64,000 nucleotides of DNA from NCBI RefSeq assembly GCF_003024385.1, contig NZ_PVZN01000018.1, positions 1 to 64,000 of the forward strand. Reading direction: 5' to 3'. The stretch is from Pseudomonas sp. BBP2017. GTDB lineage: Bacteria > Pseudomonadota > Gammaproteobacteria > Pseudomonadales > Pseudomonadaceae. The translations under genes and the position numbers were made by a program. The notes beneath the pieces are model-generated. The model saw nothing but the letters and a program-made list of their open reading frames with translations, made no database searches and was not told the origin of the DNA. Shown piece after piece: positions 55,294 through 63,669 of the stretch. How positions within the stretch are numbered: the first letter of the stretch is position 1; each line of letters begins with the position of its first letter.

Positions 55294-55692
55294 ATGAAAA
55301 AATGCTTAATACTGTGCTGCTTAACCCTTCTTGCAGCCTGCTCCGGCAATAACCCCAATCAACACGCCAGCCTCGACGGCGAAGTCTTCTACCTGCAGCG
55401 TATCGCTTTGCCGCCTGCCGCCACCTTGAGCGTCAGCCTGCAGGATGTTTCGCTCATGGATGCCCCGGCAGTCACGCTGGCCCGCCAGAATGGTCCGGTA
55501 AAGGGCAACGTCCCGTTGCCTTTCCACCTGACCTACGACCCGGCCCAGGTCAAGCCTGGTCACCGTTACGCGATCAGCGCGCGAATCGAACTGGACGGCA
55601 AGCTGCTGTTCATCAACACCGAACACCATGGCGTAACGCTTGATGGCAACGACCAGCAGGCGCTACGCATCAAAGTCGATGCTGTTCGCTGA
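55294..55692 (+). CDS. YbaY/YscW-family lipoprotein
   Basis: A 132-residue protein with a lipoprotein signal: MKKCLILCCLTLLAAC places the acylated Cys at 16 with lipobox LAAC. The mature part is a YbaY-type domain (VFYLQRIALPP, SVSLQDVSLMDAPA, YDPAQVKPGHRYAISARIE, GKLLFINTE), paralogous to the gene at 54096. GGAGA precedes the ATG at 55294; the longer frame to 55258 lacks a signal. It should sit on the periplasmic face of a membrane. Function is unknown for the family. Confidence 0.85.
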   Translation: MKKCLILCCLTLLAACSGNNPNQHASLDGEVFYLQRIALPPAATLSVSLQDVSLMDAPAVTLARQNGPVKGNVPLPFHLTYDPAQVKPGHRYAISARIELDGKLLFINTEHHGVTLDGNDQQALRIKVDAVR

Positions 55693-55725
55693 TAGCCCGC
55701 TCTGACAACTGATAAGGATGCTGCC

Positions 55726-56415
55726 ATGTTCCGCCCCGCTCTCACCTTCACCGGCCTGTGCGCCGGCCTGCTGCTGTCGGCCAGCGCGCTGGCGTTGTCG
55801 CTCAGCGACCTGTCACAGAAAGACGCCACTGGCGGTCTGAAAGACGCCCTGACCCAAGGCGCCCAGGTGGCCGTGAAGCAACTGGGTACGCCCGGCGGCT
55901 TCAGTAATAACCCGGATGCACGCATCGAGTTGCCGGGCAACCTCGGTAAAGTGGCGAAGAAAATGAAGCAGTTTGGCATGGGTGCTCAGGTCGAACAGCT
56001 GGAAGCCAGCATGAACCAGGCCGCGGAGGCTGCGGTGCCCCAGGCTCAGGCGCTACTGGTCGATGCCGTGAAAAAAATGACCGTCGACGATGCCAAAGGC
56101 ATTCTTGCCGGTGGCAATGACTCGGCCACCCAGTACCTGAGCAAGACCAGCCGCGAGCAGATCCGCGCCAGGTTCCTGCCGATCGTCAAAAAGGCCACCG
56201 ACCAGGTCGGCCTGGCCCAGCAGTACAACAGCTTTGCCGGGCAAGCAGCGACCTTGGGCGTGCTCGATGCCAAGAACGCCAATGTCGAAGGCTACGTGAC
56301 CGAGCAGGCGCTCAACGGTTTGTTCGAGATGATCGCCAAGCAGGAAGAGGGCATTCGCCAGAATCCGGCTGCGGCGGCGACCGGGCTGGCCAAAAAGGTG
56401 TTTGGCGCGTTGTAA
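55726..56415 (+). CDS. DUF4197 domain-containing exported protein
   Basis: A 229-residue protein with a signal peptide (about 1-23, cleavage after ALA) and a helical body matching DUF4197: LSLSDLSQKDATGGLKDAL, then RIELPGNLGKVAKKMKQFG, then ILAGGNDSATQYLSKTS and a C-terminal GLFEMIAKQE block. Members are conserved periplasmic proteins of unknown role. It follows the YbaY-type lipoprotein by 33 bp and is likely co-transcribed. Confidence 0.88.
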   Translation: MFRPALTFTGLCAGLLLSASALALSLSDLSQKDATGGLKDALTQGAQVAVKQLGTPGGFSNNPDARIELPGNLGKVAKKMKQFGMGAQVEQLEASMNQAAEAAVPQAQALLVDAVKKMTVDDAKGILAGGNDSATQYLSKTSREQIRARFLPIVKKATDQVGLAQQYNSFAGQAATLGVLDAKNANVEGYVTEQALNGLFEMIAKQEEGIRQNPAAAATGLAKKVFGAL

Positions 56416-56424
56416 GCCTGAAAT

Positions 56425-56461
56425 GCATCGCGGTGCGACGATTCGACTTGCCCCGCGATGA
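56425..56461. repeat. REP-like stem between DUF4197 gene and the RND pump
   Basis: CATCGCGG (56428 region) and CCGCGATG pair across a 20-nt centre between convergent genes. The GCGGGGCAAGTCGAATCG core resembles a P. putida REP; it may act as the shared terminator. Confidence 0.5.
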
Positions 56462-56466
56462 GGCCC

Positions 56467-59400
56467 TCAGCCCTTCTTCACCCTGAACCAGGCGGCATAC
56501 AGCGCCGGCAGGAACAACAACGTCAACGCCGTCGCCACGATCAGCCCGCCCATGATCGCCACCGCCATAGGGCCGAAGAACACGCTGCGCGACAGCGGGA
56601 TCATCGCCAGTACCGCCGCCAGCGCGGTCAGCACGATCGGCCGGAAACGCCGCACCGTCGCCTCGATAATCGCCTGCCAACGGTCCAGTCCGGCAGCAAT
56701 GTCCTGCTCAATCTGGTCGACCAGAATCACCGAGTTACGCATGATCATCCCCGACAGCGCGATCGTCCCGAGCATGGCGACAAAGCCAAATGGCTGACGG
56801 AACACCAGCAAGAACAGCGTCACCCCGATCAACCCCAGGGGCGCGGTGAGGAACACCATCACCGTGCGCGAGAAGCTGCGCAGTTGCAGCATCAGCAGGG
56901 TCAGCACCACCACGATAAACAGCGGCACGCCGGCGTTCACCGACTTCTGTCCACGCGTGGAATCTTCCACGGTGCCACCAACGTCCAGCAGGTAACCATC
57001 CGGCAGTTCGGCACGCACCGAATCCAGGGTTGGCAGGATCTGCTTGACCAGGGTCACCGGCTGTTCCTTGCCGTAGATATCTGCCCGGACGGTAACGTTA
57101 GGCAGACGGTTGCGGTGCCAGATGACACCTTCCTCGAAACCGTATTCCAGCGTTGCCACCTGCGACAACGCCACGCTTTGGCCATTGTCGGTCGGCACCG
57201 CCAGGCTTGGCAGGTTGGCAAGCTCAGTGCGTTCCTGTCGGGTGCCGCGCAGCAGGATCTCGATCAGTTCGTTGTCTTCACGGAACTGGCTGACCGAGGA
57301 GCCGGTCAGCGAGCTCTGCAGGAACCTGGCAAGATTGGCCGTGCTCACCCCAAGGGCGCGGGCGCGGTCCTGGTCGATGTTGAGGTAGACCACCTTGCTC
57401 GGCTCTTCCCAATCCAGGTGCACGTTGACCACATGCGGGTTCTCGCGCACCTTGGCCGCCACCTTGCGGGCCAGGGCACGCACTTGCTCGATGTGCTCGC
57501 CGGTGACTCGGAACTGCACCGGATACCCTACAGGCGGGCCGTTCTCCAGGCGGGTGACCCGCGAGCGCAAATCCGGGAACTCTTCATCAAGGGTGGCAAT
57601 CAGCCAACTGCGCAGGGTTTCACGCTCTTCAATGGTCTTGGCGAGCACCACGAACTGGGCAAAGCTGGCCGCCGGTAATTGCTGATCCAGCGGCAGGTAG
57701 AAGCGCGGCGAACCGGTGCCGACATAGGCCACATAGTTATCGATACCCGCACGCTCTTTGAGCATCGCTTCCAGGCGCTTGACCTGTTCGGCGGTGTTGC
57801 TCAGCGACGCGCCTTCGGTCAGCTTCAGGTCAACCATCAGCTCCAGACGCCCGGATGCCGGGAAAAACTGTTGCGGCACGAAACGGAACAACAGGATGCT
57901 GCCGATGAACAACGCGATGGTCGCCACGATCACCGTCTTGCGCCGCTCCACACACCATCCCACCAGACGTCGTACACGCTGATAGAACGGCGTGCCGTAT
58001 GGGTCAGGGCCGCCGTCAGCAGTGCCATGCTTGGCCGCATGCAGCTTGGCCAGGTCCGGTAGCAGGCGCTCGCCCAGATACGGCACAAACACCACCGCAG
58101 CAATCCACGAGGCAATCAGGGCGATGGTCACCACCTGGAAGATCGAACGGGTGTACTCACCAGTACCGGACTGCGCCGTGGCGATCGGCAAGAACCCCGC
58201 AGCGGTGATCAGGGTACCGGTGAGCATCGGGAATGCCGTACTGGTCCAGGCGTAGCTTGCCGCCTTGATGCGGTCGAAGCCCTGCTCCATCTTGATCGCC
58301 ATCATCTCGACGGCAATGATCGCATCGTCCACCAACAGCCCCAAGGCCAGTACCAGCGCCCCCAGGGAAATCTTGTGCAGACCGATCCCCAGGTAATACA
58401 TGGTGGCAAAGGTCATCGCCAGTACCAGTGGAATGGCCAAGGCCACCACCAGGCCGGTGCGCATGCCGAGCGAGAAGAAGCTCACCAGCAACACAATCGC
58501 CAGCGCCTCAACCAGTACCTGGACGAACTCGCCGACCCCGGTCTTCACCGCTGCCGGCTGATCCGATACTTTGCGCAGCTCCATACCGGCCGGGAGATTA
58601 TCGGCAATACGCGCGAACTCGGCCTCCAGTGCCTTGCCCAGCACCAGGATATCGCCACCGGGCTTCATCGAGACGGCAAGGCCAAGGGCATCCTCGCCCA
58701 TGAAACGCATACGCGGTGCGGGTGGGTCATTGAAGCCGCGGCGTACCTGAGCCACATCGCCGATACGGAAGGTGCGGTCGCCAACCCGGATCGGGAACTG
58801 CTCGATCTGCTCGACCGTGTCGAAGCGTCCGCTTACGCGTAGCTGCAAGCGCTCGCTGGGGGTCTCGAAGAAACCGGCGGTGCTGACAGCGTTCTGGTCT
58901 TCCAGCGCCTGCTGCACGGCCGCCAAGGGCAACCCCAGAGTCGCCAGTTTGAGGTTGGACAGTTCGATCCAGATCTTTTCGTCCTGCAGCCCCAACAGCT
59001 CGACCTTGCCCACGTCCTTGACCCGCTGCAGCTGGATCTGTACGCGATCGGCGTAGTCTTTGAGCACCGCGTAGTCAAAACCTTCACCGGTCAGTGCGTA
59101 GATGTTGCCAAAGGTGGTGCCGAATTCATCATTGAAGAACGGCCCCTGGATTCCGGGTGGCAGGGTGTGACGGATGTCAGCGACTTTCTTGCGGATCTGA
59201 TACCAGAGTTCGGGGATATCCGCCGAATGCATCGAATCACGGGCCATGAAGGTGACCTGGGACTCACCAGGGCGCGAGAACGAGACAATCCTCTCGTACT
59301 CACCGGTCTCCATCAGCTTCTTTTCAATGCGCTCGGTGACCTGGCGCGAGACCTCCTCGGCGCTGGCCCCCGGCCAGTTGGTGCGAATCACCATGGCCTT

Positions 59401-59532
59401 GAAGGTGAAGGGCGGGTCTTCGCTCTGCCCCAGTTTGGTGTAAGACAACGCGCCGACCACAGCCAGCAGAATCATCAGGAACAGCACAATCTGCCGATTG
59501 CGCAGGGCCCAGGCGGAAAGGTTGAAACCCAT
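56467..59532 (-). CDS. RND-family efflux transporter, inner-membrane pump
   Basis: A 1021-residue hydrophobe/amphiphile efflux (HAE-1-like) pump. An N-terminal helix (LFLMILLAVVGALSY) and eleven others, two large periplasmic loops (about 35-335 and 555-860), and the proton-relay motif in helix 4, GLLVDDAIIAVEMM, are visible. It exports substrates from periplasm or inner leaflet with the adaptor encoded 6 bp upstream. No outer-membrane channel gene is nearby, so a shared TolC/OprM-type channel is expected. The sequence is closer to the TriC/MexK-like branch than to MexB by layout (FKAMVIRTNWPGAS). Substrates unknown. Confidence 0.92.
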   Translation of the reverse strand: MGFNLSAWALRNRQIVLFLMILLAVVGALSYTKLGQSEDPPFTFKAMVIRTNWPGASAEEVSRQVTERIEKKLMETGEYERIVSFSRPGESQVTFMARDSMHSADIPELWYQIRKKVADIRHTLPPGIQGPFFNDEFGTTFGNIYALTGEGFDYAVLKDYADRVQIQLQRVKDVGKVELLGLQDEKIWIELSNLKLATLGLPLAAVQQALEDQNAVSTAGFFETPSERLQLRVSGRFDTVEQIEQFPIRVGDRTFRIGDVAQVRRGFNDPPAPRMRFMGEDALGLAVSMKPGGDILVLGKALEAEFARIADNLPAGMELRKVSDQPAAVKTGVGEFVQVLVEALAIVLLVSFFSLGMRTGLVVALAIPLVLAMTFATMYYLGIGLHKISLGALVLALGLLVDDAIIAVEMMAIKMEQGFDRIKAASYAWTSTAFPMLTGTLITAAGFLPIATAQSGTGEYTRSIFQVVTIALIASWIAAVVFVPYLGERLLPDLAKLHAAKHGTADGGPDPYGTPFYQRVRRLVGWCVERRKTVIVATIALFIGSILLFRFVPQQFFPASGRLELMVDLKLTEGASLSNTAEQVKRLEAMLKERAGIDNYVAYVGTGSPRFYLPLDQQLPAASFAQFVVLAKTIEERETLRSWLIATLDEEFPDLRSRVTRLENGPPVGYPVQFRVTGEHIEQVRALARKVAAKVRENPHVVNVHLDWEEPSKVVYLNIDQDRARALGVSTANLARFLQSSLTGSSVSQFREDNELIEILLRGTRQERTELANLPSLAVPTDNGQSVALSQVATLEYGFEEGVIWHRNRLPNVTVRADIYGKEQPVTLVKQILPTLDSVRAELPDGYLLDVGGTVEDSTRGQKSVNAGVPLFIVVVLTLLMLQLRSFSRTVMVFLTAPLGLIGVTLFLLVFRQPFGFVAMLGTIALSGMIMRNSVILVDQIEQDIAAGLDRWQAIIEATVRRFRPIVLTALAAVLAMIPLSRSVFFGPMAVAIMGGLIVATALTLLFLPALYAAWFRVKKG

Positions 59533-59538
59533 CGGGAC

Positions 59539-60639
59539 TTACTCCTTGGCCGCCAGATTCACCACACGATTGGAACGATCCACCGGACGCACCTGTTGCC
59601 CCTCCTGGAGCACATGCACGCCGGCCGCCACTACCCAGTCCGAAGCATTGAGGCCTTCGAGCACCGCCACACTGGTTTCGCCATAGGGCCCCACGCGCAC
59701 TGGAACGCGCTTGAGGGTATTGTTGGCCTCCACACGCCAGACATAGGTCTGGCCGTTCTCAGCGGTCAACGCCGACAGCGGCACGGCCAACGGCACCTGT
59801 TCGGCATGCTGGATGAACACCCGGGCGCTCTGGCCAAGCTCTGCTGGCACCTTGCCGGCGCTGAAGGCGATCCGCGCGGCGTAGGTCCGCGAACGCGGAT
59901 CGGCCGAGGGTGAGAGTTCGCGAATGCGTCCGTTGAAGCGTTGATCCGGTTGCGACCACAGCTCGACCGCCACCGGCTGGCCGACCTTGAAGTGACCGAA
60001 CTGCTGTTCCGGCAGGCCGATCAACACCTCACGCTCGCCATCGGCAGCCAGCGTGAATACGGTCTGACCGGCAGCAACCACCTGGCCCACTTCGACCTGA
60101 CGCTTGGCGATCACCCCGTCCTGCGAGGCGCGCAGCACGGCGTATTCAGCCTGGTTGCCGGCCACGTCAAATTCAGCACGCACCTGCTTGAGGCGGGCCA
60201 GACCGGCACGGTAGAGGTTTTCGCTATTGTCGTACTGGGAACGGCTGACCATTTGCCGATCGAGCAGGGTCTTGTAGCGGTCACGCTCGGCCTTGACCAG
60301 GTTCAGGTTGGCTTCGGCGGCGGCCAGTTGCGCTCGACTGGCCTCCAGCTGCAGGCGCACATCCTGCGGGTCCAGTTCGGCCAACGGTTGCTCGGCCTTG
60401 ACCCGCTGCCCCTCCTCCACCAGACGTTTGCTGACCTTGCCGCCGATACGGAACGCCAGCTCCGGCTCGAAGCGCGCCCGCACCTCGCCCGGGTAGCTGT
60501 CGGCAGCGGCGCTGGCCGGTTGCGGCTGCACCACCATGGCGGGGCGCGGGGAACTCTGTGGCGCGCTCTCCTGCCCGCAAGCAGCGAGCAGCAAGGCAAG
60601 ACCGACAGGCAGAGCGAGGGGCAAGGCATGGCGCAACAT
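59539..60639 (-). CDS. RND efflux membrane-fusion (adaptor) lipoprotein
   Basis: A 366-residue periplasmic adaptor. Lipoprotein signal with lipobox LAAC (Cys21). A barrel-sandwich/lipoyl half-motif (FRIGGKVSKRLVEEGQRVKA), a coiled-coil hairpin (about 95-160), the second lipoyl half (ASQDGVIAKRQVEVGQVV), then a beta-barrel and membrane-proximal domain. It bridges the pump to an outer-membrane channel. First gene of the operon, divergent from the TetR gene. Confidence 0.92.
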   Translation of the reverse strand: MLRHALPLALPVGLALLLAACGQESAPQSSPRPAMVVQPQPASAAADSYPGEVRARFEPELAFRIGGKVSKRLVEEGQRVKAEQPLAELDPQDVRLQLEASRAQLAAAEANLNLVKAERDRYKTLLDRQMVSRSQYDNSENLYRAGLARLKQVRAEFDVAGNQAEYAVLRASQDGVIAKRQVEVGQVVAAGQTVFTLAADGEREVLIGLPEQQFGHFKVGQPVAVELWSQPDQRFNGRIRELSPSADPRSRTYAARIAFSAGKVPAELGQSARVFIQHAEQVPLAVPLSALTAENGQTYVWRVEANNTLKRVPVRVGPYGETSVAVLEGLNASDWVVAAGVHVLQEGQQVRPVDRSNRVVNLAAKE

Positions 60640-60675
60640 GATGAATGACCTTTCGCGAGTGGCGCTTTGAATATT

Positions 60676-60691
60676 TATACTGGCGAGTATA
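60676..60691. promoter_or_regulatory. TetR operator between the RND operon and tetR
   Basis: TATACTGGCGAGTATA is a perfect 6-bp inverted repeat with a 4-bp centre, lying 37 bp upstream of the adaptor start in the divergent region. The form fits operators of TetR-family efflux repressors. Confidence 0.7.
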
Positions 60692-60799
60692 TTAAATCAG
60701 CGCACTCCACCGGGGAAGCGTCAGGTCAAGAGAAAAAACGCATTAACAGGCTTTCGTTATGACGATATCTGCCAGCCCGGGAAGGGGCGGCGATGTACC

Positions 60800-61468
60800 A
60801 TGTCCACTTACCGGAATCTGTACAAGTTACCCATGCCCAACGATCTCACCGCTCCCGTCGGCCCCGGCCGGCCCAAGGACCTGGCAAAACGCCAGGCCAT
60901 TCTCGAGGCGGCCAAGCAGCTGTTTCTTACCCTTGGCTATGCCAGCACCAGCATGGATGCGGTCGCGACAGCGGCAGGTGTTTCAAAATTGACGGTCTAC
61001 AGCCACTTCACTGACAAGGAGACGCTGTTCACTGCGGCGATCTCTGCCACCTGCACGGCGCAGTTGCCGGAGCTGATCTTCGAGTTGCCCGACAGCGTGC
61101 CGCTGGAGCAGGTGCTGCTCAACATCGGTTGTGGTTTTCAGGCGTTGATCAGCAGCGACCAGTCAGTGCAACTGACCCGGCTGATCATGACCTTGGGTAC
61201 CCAGGACCCCAAGCTCAGCCAGATCTTCTTCGAGGCCGGCCCGTTGCGGGTCCTGCGCGAAATGGAGGTGTTGCTGCAGCGCGTCGACCAGCGTGGCCTG
61301 TTGCGCATCGAGCATCCCGACAAGGCGGCGGAACACTTCTTCTGCCTGCTCAAAGGCGCGCCGAACTATCGCTTGCTGCTCGGCTATGCCCCGGCCCTGG
61401 ACGCCGAAGCCGCCCAGGCCCATGTCGAAGAAGTGGTGAAGATGTTCATGCGCGCGTATCGACCCTGA
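60800..61468 (+). CDS. TetR-family transcriptional regulator
   Basis: A 222-residue TetR protein. The DNA-binding helix-turn-helix (about 35-80) reads AILEAAKQLFLTLGYASTSMDAVATAAGVSKLTVYSHF in family pattern; I cite only its limits and the VSKLTVYSHF recognition end. The C-terminal ligand domain (about 90-220) matches TetR_C in AcrR-like proteins. It probably represses the divergent RND operon through the palindrome at 60676. An internal ATG at 60833 (MPNDLTAP) is an alternative start. Its stop abuts that of the convergent rsmJ. Confidence 0.88.
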   Translation: MSTYRNLYKLPMPNDLTAPVGPGRPKDLAKRQAILEAAKQLFLTLGYASTSMDAVATAAGVSKLTVYSHFTDKETLFTAAISATCTAQLPELIFELPDSVPLEQVLLNIGCGFQALISSDQSVQLTRLIMTLGTQDPKLSQIFFEAGPLRVLREMEVLLQRVDQRGLLRIEHPDKAAEHFFCLLKGAPNYRLLLGYAPALDAEAAQAHVEEVVKMFMRAYRP

Positions 61469-62248
61469 TCAGGCCTTGAGGGCTTTTTTCGGGTAGATGT
61501 CGTAACGGCTCGACTTGCCTTCCAGGCTGTGGCTGGGCTTGGGCCCGTCGATGATCGGCGCCTTGCGCGGGCGCTTGACCACCACCCGGTGGCTGGCCAG
61601 GGCCAGGGCTGCTTCAAGCAGCGCTGGCGCATCCAGGTCATCGCCGACCAAGGGGCGAAATACGCGCATTTCCTTTTTCACCAGGGCGCTCTTGTCGCGG
61701 TGCGGGAACATCGGGTCAAGGTAGATCACCTGTGGCGGCTCGCCCTGCCAGTTGCGCATGCGCTCGATGGCATTACCAGTGAGCAGTTGCATGCGCGCGA
61801 CGATCGGGCCGACCTCGGCGTCAGTCGCAGCCCGTGCCAGACCATCCTCCAGCAGCGCGGCGACCAGCGGCTGGCGCTCGATCAGGGTCATCTGGCAACC
61901 CAGGCTGGCCAATACGAAAGCATCCTTACCCAGCCCCGCTGTGGCATCGAGCACCTGCGGGCGCACGCCTTGAGCAATGCCCACGGCCTTGGCAATCATC
62001 TGCCCGCTGCCGCCACCGAACACCCGCCGATGCGCTGCCGCGCCTTCGACAAAGTCGACACGTACCGGACCAGGCGCCTGCGGTCCGAGCTGCTGGATCT
62101 GCAGGCCGCTTTCGCCGACCTGCACGGCGAAAGCGGCGTTATCGTCCGCCACAGGCAGGTCCAGGCGCTGCGCCCACTCTTGAGCCTTGGCCTGATAATC
62201 GGCTGTCAGTGCCTCGACCCGGATACCGCCGTCCGCCAGTTGCTCCAC
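61469..62248 (-). CDS. rsmJ: 16S rRNA (guanine(1516)-N(2))-methyltransferase RsmJ
   Basis: A 259-residue SAM-dependent methyltransferase of the RsmJ (YhiQ) family. DFVEGAAAHRRVFGGGSGQMIAKAVG, then LDATAGLGKDAF (SAM motif) and VIYLDPMFPHRDKSA (catalytic PMFP) are family blocks. I prefer a GTG start at 62248, which AGGA precedes by seven bases; the TTG two codons earlier sits too close to it. It methylates G1516 of 16S rRNA. Convergent with the TetR gene, zero-bp gap. Confidence 0.93.
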   Translation of the reverse strand: MEQLADGGIRVEALTADYQAKAQEWAQRLDLPVADDNAAFAVQVGESGLQIQQLGPQAPGPVRVDFVEGAAAHRRVFGGGSGQMIAKAVGIAQGVRPQVLDATAGLGKDAFVLASLGCQMTLIERQPLVAALLEDGLARAATDAEVGPIVARMQLLTGNAIERMRNWQGEPPQVIYLDPMFPHRDKSALVKKEMRVFRPLVGDDLDAPALLEAALALASHRVVVKRPRKAPIIDGPKPSHSLEGKSSRYDIYPKKALKA

Positions 62249-62346
62249 CTTCAAATCCTGTACTCAAAAAAATTAAATGATCGTCGGCCACGGCCGATAT
62301 ACGAAGTATTCGCTATTTTGCCAGACCTTCACGGCCCGCGACTGCC

Positions 62347-62967
62347 ATGACCGACATTCTTCAGCTCAGCTCAGGTTACTTATCGCCCGTTGGCGATTAT
62401 GGCCGGCACAATACCCAGGCACTGGGCGGCGTCAGCCACCTGTGGCAGGACTTTTTTGCCCGCGCCCTGGCCGAGCAACAGGCTGAAGGCAAGCAAGCGG
62501 ACAGCGTCGCCGTCGAGTCATTCGACCAAGCCACTGGCGAGCCACTGGGCGGTAGCCGGGTCCTGGCACAGATTCATACGCAGCGCCTGTGCAATGTCCA
62601 GGACACCGAGATTGCCCCACCCGAACCCTTGTTCCTGCCGATCGCCGAGTTTGAGCCGGAACTGCTGGAGAAGCTCGCTCCCCCCTTCAGCGACGTTGAA
62701 CTGATCGAACAACAGCGCCAGCTGGATATCAGCAATACCTGGGTTCGCCCAGTGGTGATGGGCCAGGGCCATCCACTGCCTGAACCCGGGCCCGCGCCAA
62801 CACCAAAAGCGCTGTACCTGCCAATCGCCGAGTTCGAAATGGAGCTGCTGGATAAAGCCCCTGAACCGTTCGACGAACCGACCCTGGTGGCCCAGCAATC
62901 AGCACTCGACTTCGACACCCGCTGGGCCCGTCCAGTGGTGCTGAACAACGTACGCATCGCTGCCTGA
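62347..62967 (+). CDS. Hypothetical protein with duplicated 44-residue module
   Basis: A 206-residue protein I cannot assign to a named family. No signal or membrane helix. Residues 95-138 and 157-199 are imperfect copies sharing LPIAEFExELL near the start and a W-x-RPVV end (62629-62760 and 62815-62943). A proline-rich linker (PLPEPGPAPTPK) joins them. The N-terminal 90 residues, with LSPVGDYGRHN, differ. The repeats and linker suggest a scaffold or interaction protein, but that is inference. Convergent with the extensin-like gene after 3 bp. Confidence 0.8.
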   Translation: MTDILQLSSGYLSPVGDYGRHNTQALGGVSHLWQDFFARALAEQQAEGKQADSVAVESFDQATGEPLGGSRVLAQIHTQRLCNVQDTEIAPPEPLFLPIAEFEPELLEKLAPPFSDVELIEQQRQLDISNTWVRPVVMGQGHPLPEPGPAPTPKALYLPIAEFEMELLDKAPEPFDEPTLVAQQSALDFDTRWARPVVLNNVRIAA

Positions 62968-62970
62968 GCC

Positions 62971-63663
62971 TCAGCGGCAGATCTGCCAGAAACCCATATC
63001 CAGATGGAAGTGATTGTGATGGGCAGCGTTGTAGTCCGGCCCAAGCACAGTATTGAAACTGTCGCAGGCACTGGCATGCACATCCCTTAGAAAGCGGGCC
63101 TTGGCGCCCTCCCCCGGCCAGTCCTTGAGCAACTGGATTCGCTGACCGTCGGCCAGACGAAAACCGGCGATATCCAGGGCATTGGCCGAAGCATGCTGGC
63201 TGAGCCGGCCGTCCTTGCGGTTGTACATGTTGCGACAGGCATAGCTGCCCACGTGATCGACTTGCACCACCGCTTGGGAAAATGCGCGCTGCGCTGCAGG
63301 CTGCAAGGTATGCTGCTCGAACAGCGCGTAGGCCACCGCCAGCGGGCAACTGGCCAGGAAGCTGCTGCTCAGGCGCACAGACGAGCCTTCGATCCGCAAC
63401 ACATTTTCCAGCGCACAGGGTGCGTCAGGCGGGCTGTCGGCCTGTTGGCGATAACGCAGGTCCGAAGTCGCCAAGGCTTGCGCGCAAAGCTGCGGATTGT
63501 CCTGCAAACGCCCGAGTTTATAAGCCGTCAGCAGGTTCGGCGGCTCACGCACATCAAGCACTGCCCAGGGATTCCAGGGATCCGGCAGGCGCCAGCCCTG
63601 ACGCCAGCCATACACCGACAAACCCACCGACACCAGGCACAGCAGCAGTATCCACTTGCGCAT
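62971..63663 (-). CDS. Extensin-like C-terminal domain protein
   Basis: A 230-residue exported protein. An N-terminal signal/anchor helix (about 4-18) is followed by an extensin-like_C domain. The zinc-site pattern of D-Ala-D-Ala peptidase-like folds is visible: SQHASANALDIAGF (His...Asp) and HHNHFHLDMG (HxH near 220). Six cysteines are spread over the mature part and may form disulfides. Members are thought to act on the cell wall, but activity is unproven. It is 6 bp downstream of the following gene and probably co-transcribed. Confidence 0.85.
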   Translation of the reverse strand: MRKWILLLCLVSVGLSVYGWRQGWRLPDPWNPWAVLDVREPPNLLTAYKLGRLQDNPQLCAQALATSDLRYRQQADSPPDAPCALENVLRIEGSSVRLSSSFLASCPLAVAYALFEQHTLQPAAQRAFSQAVVQVDHVGSYACRNMYNRKDGRLSQHASANALDIAGFRLADGQRIQLLKDWPGEGAKARFLRDVHASACDSFNTVLGPDYNAAHHNHFHLDMGFWQICR

Positions 63664-63669
63664 ACCGGC

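Noticed and set aside
56467..61468. A complete tripartite efflux operon with its own outer-membrane channel
   Set aside because: Only pump, adaptor and regulator are present; neither flank encodes a TolC/OprM-type protein.
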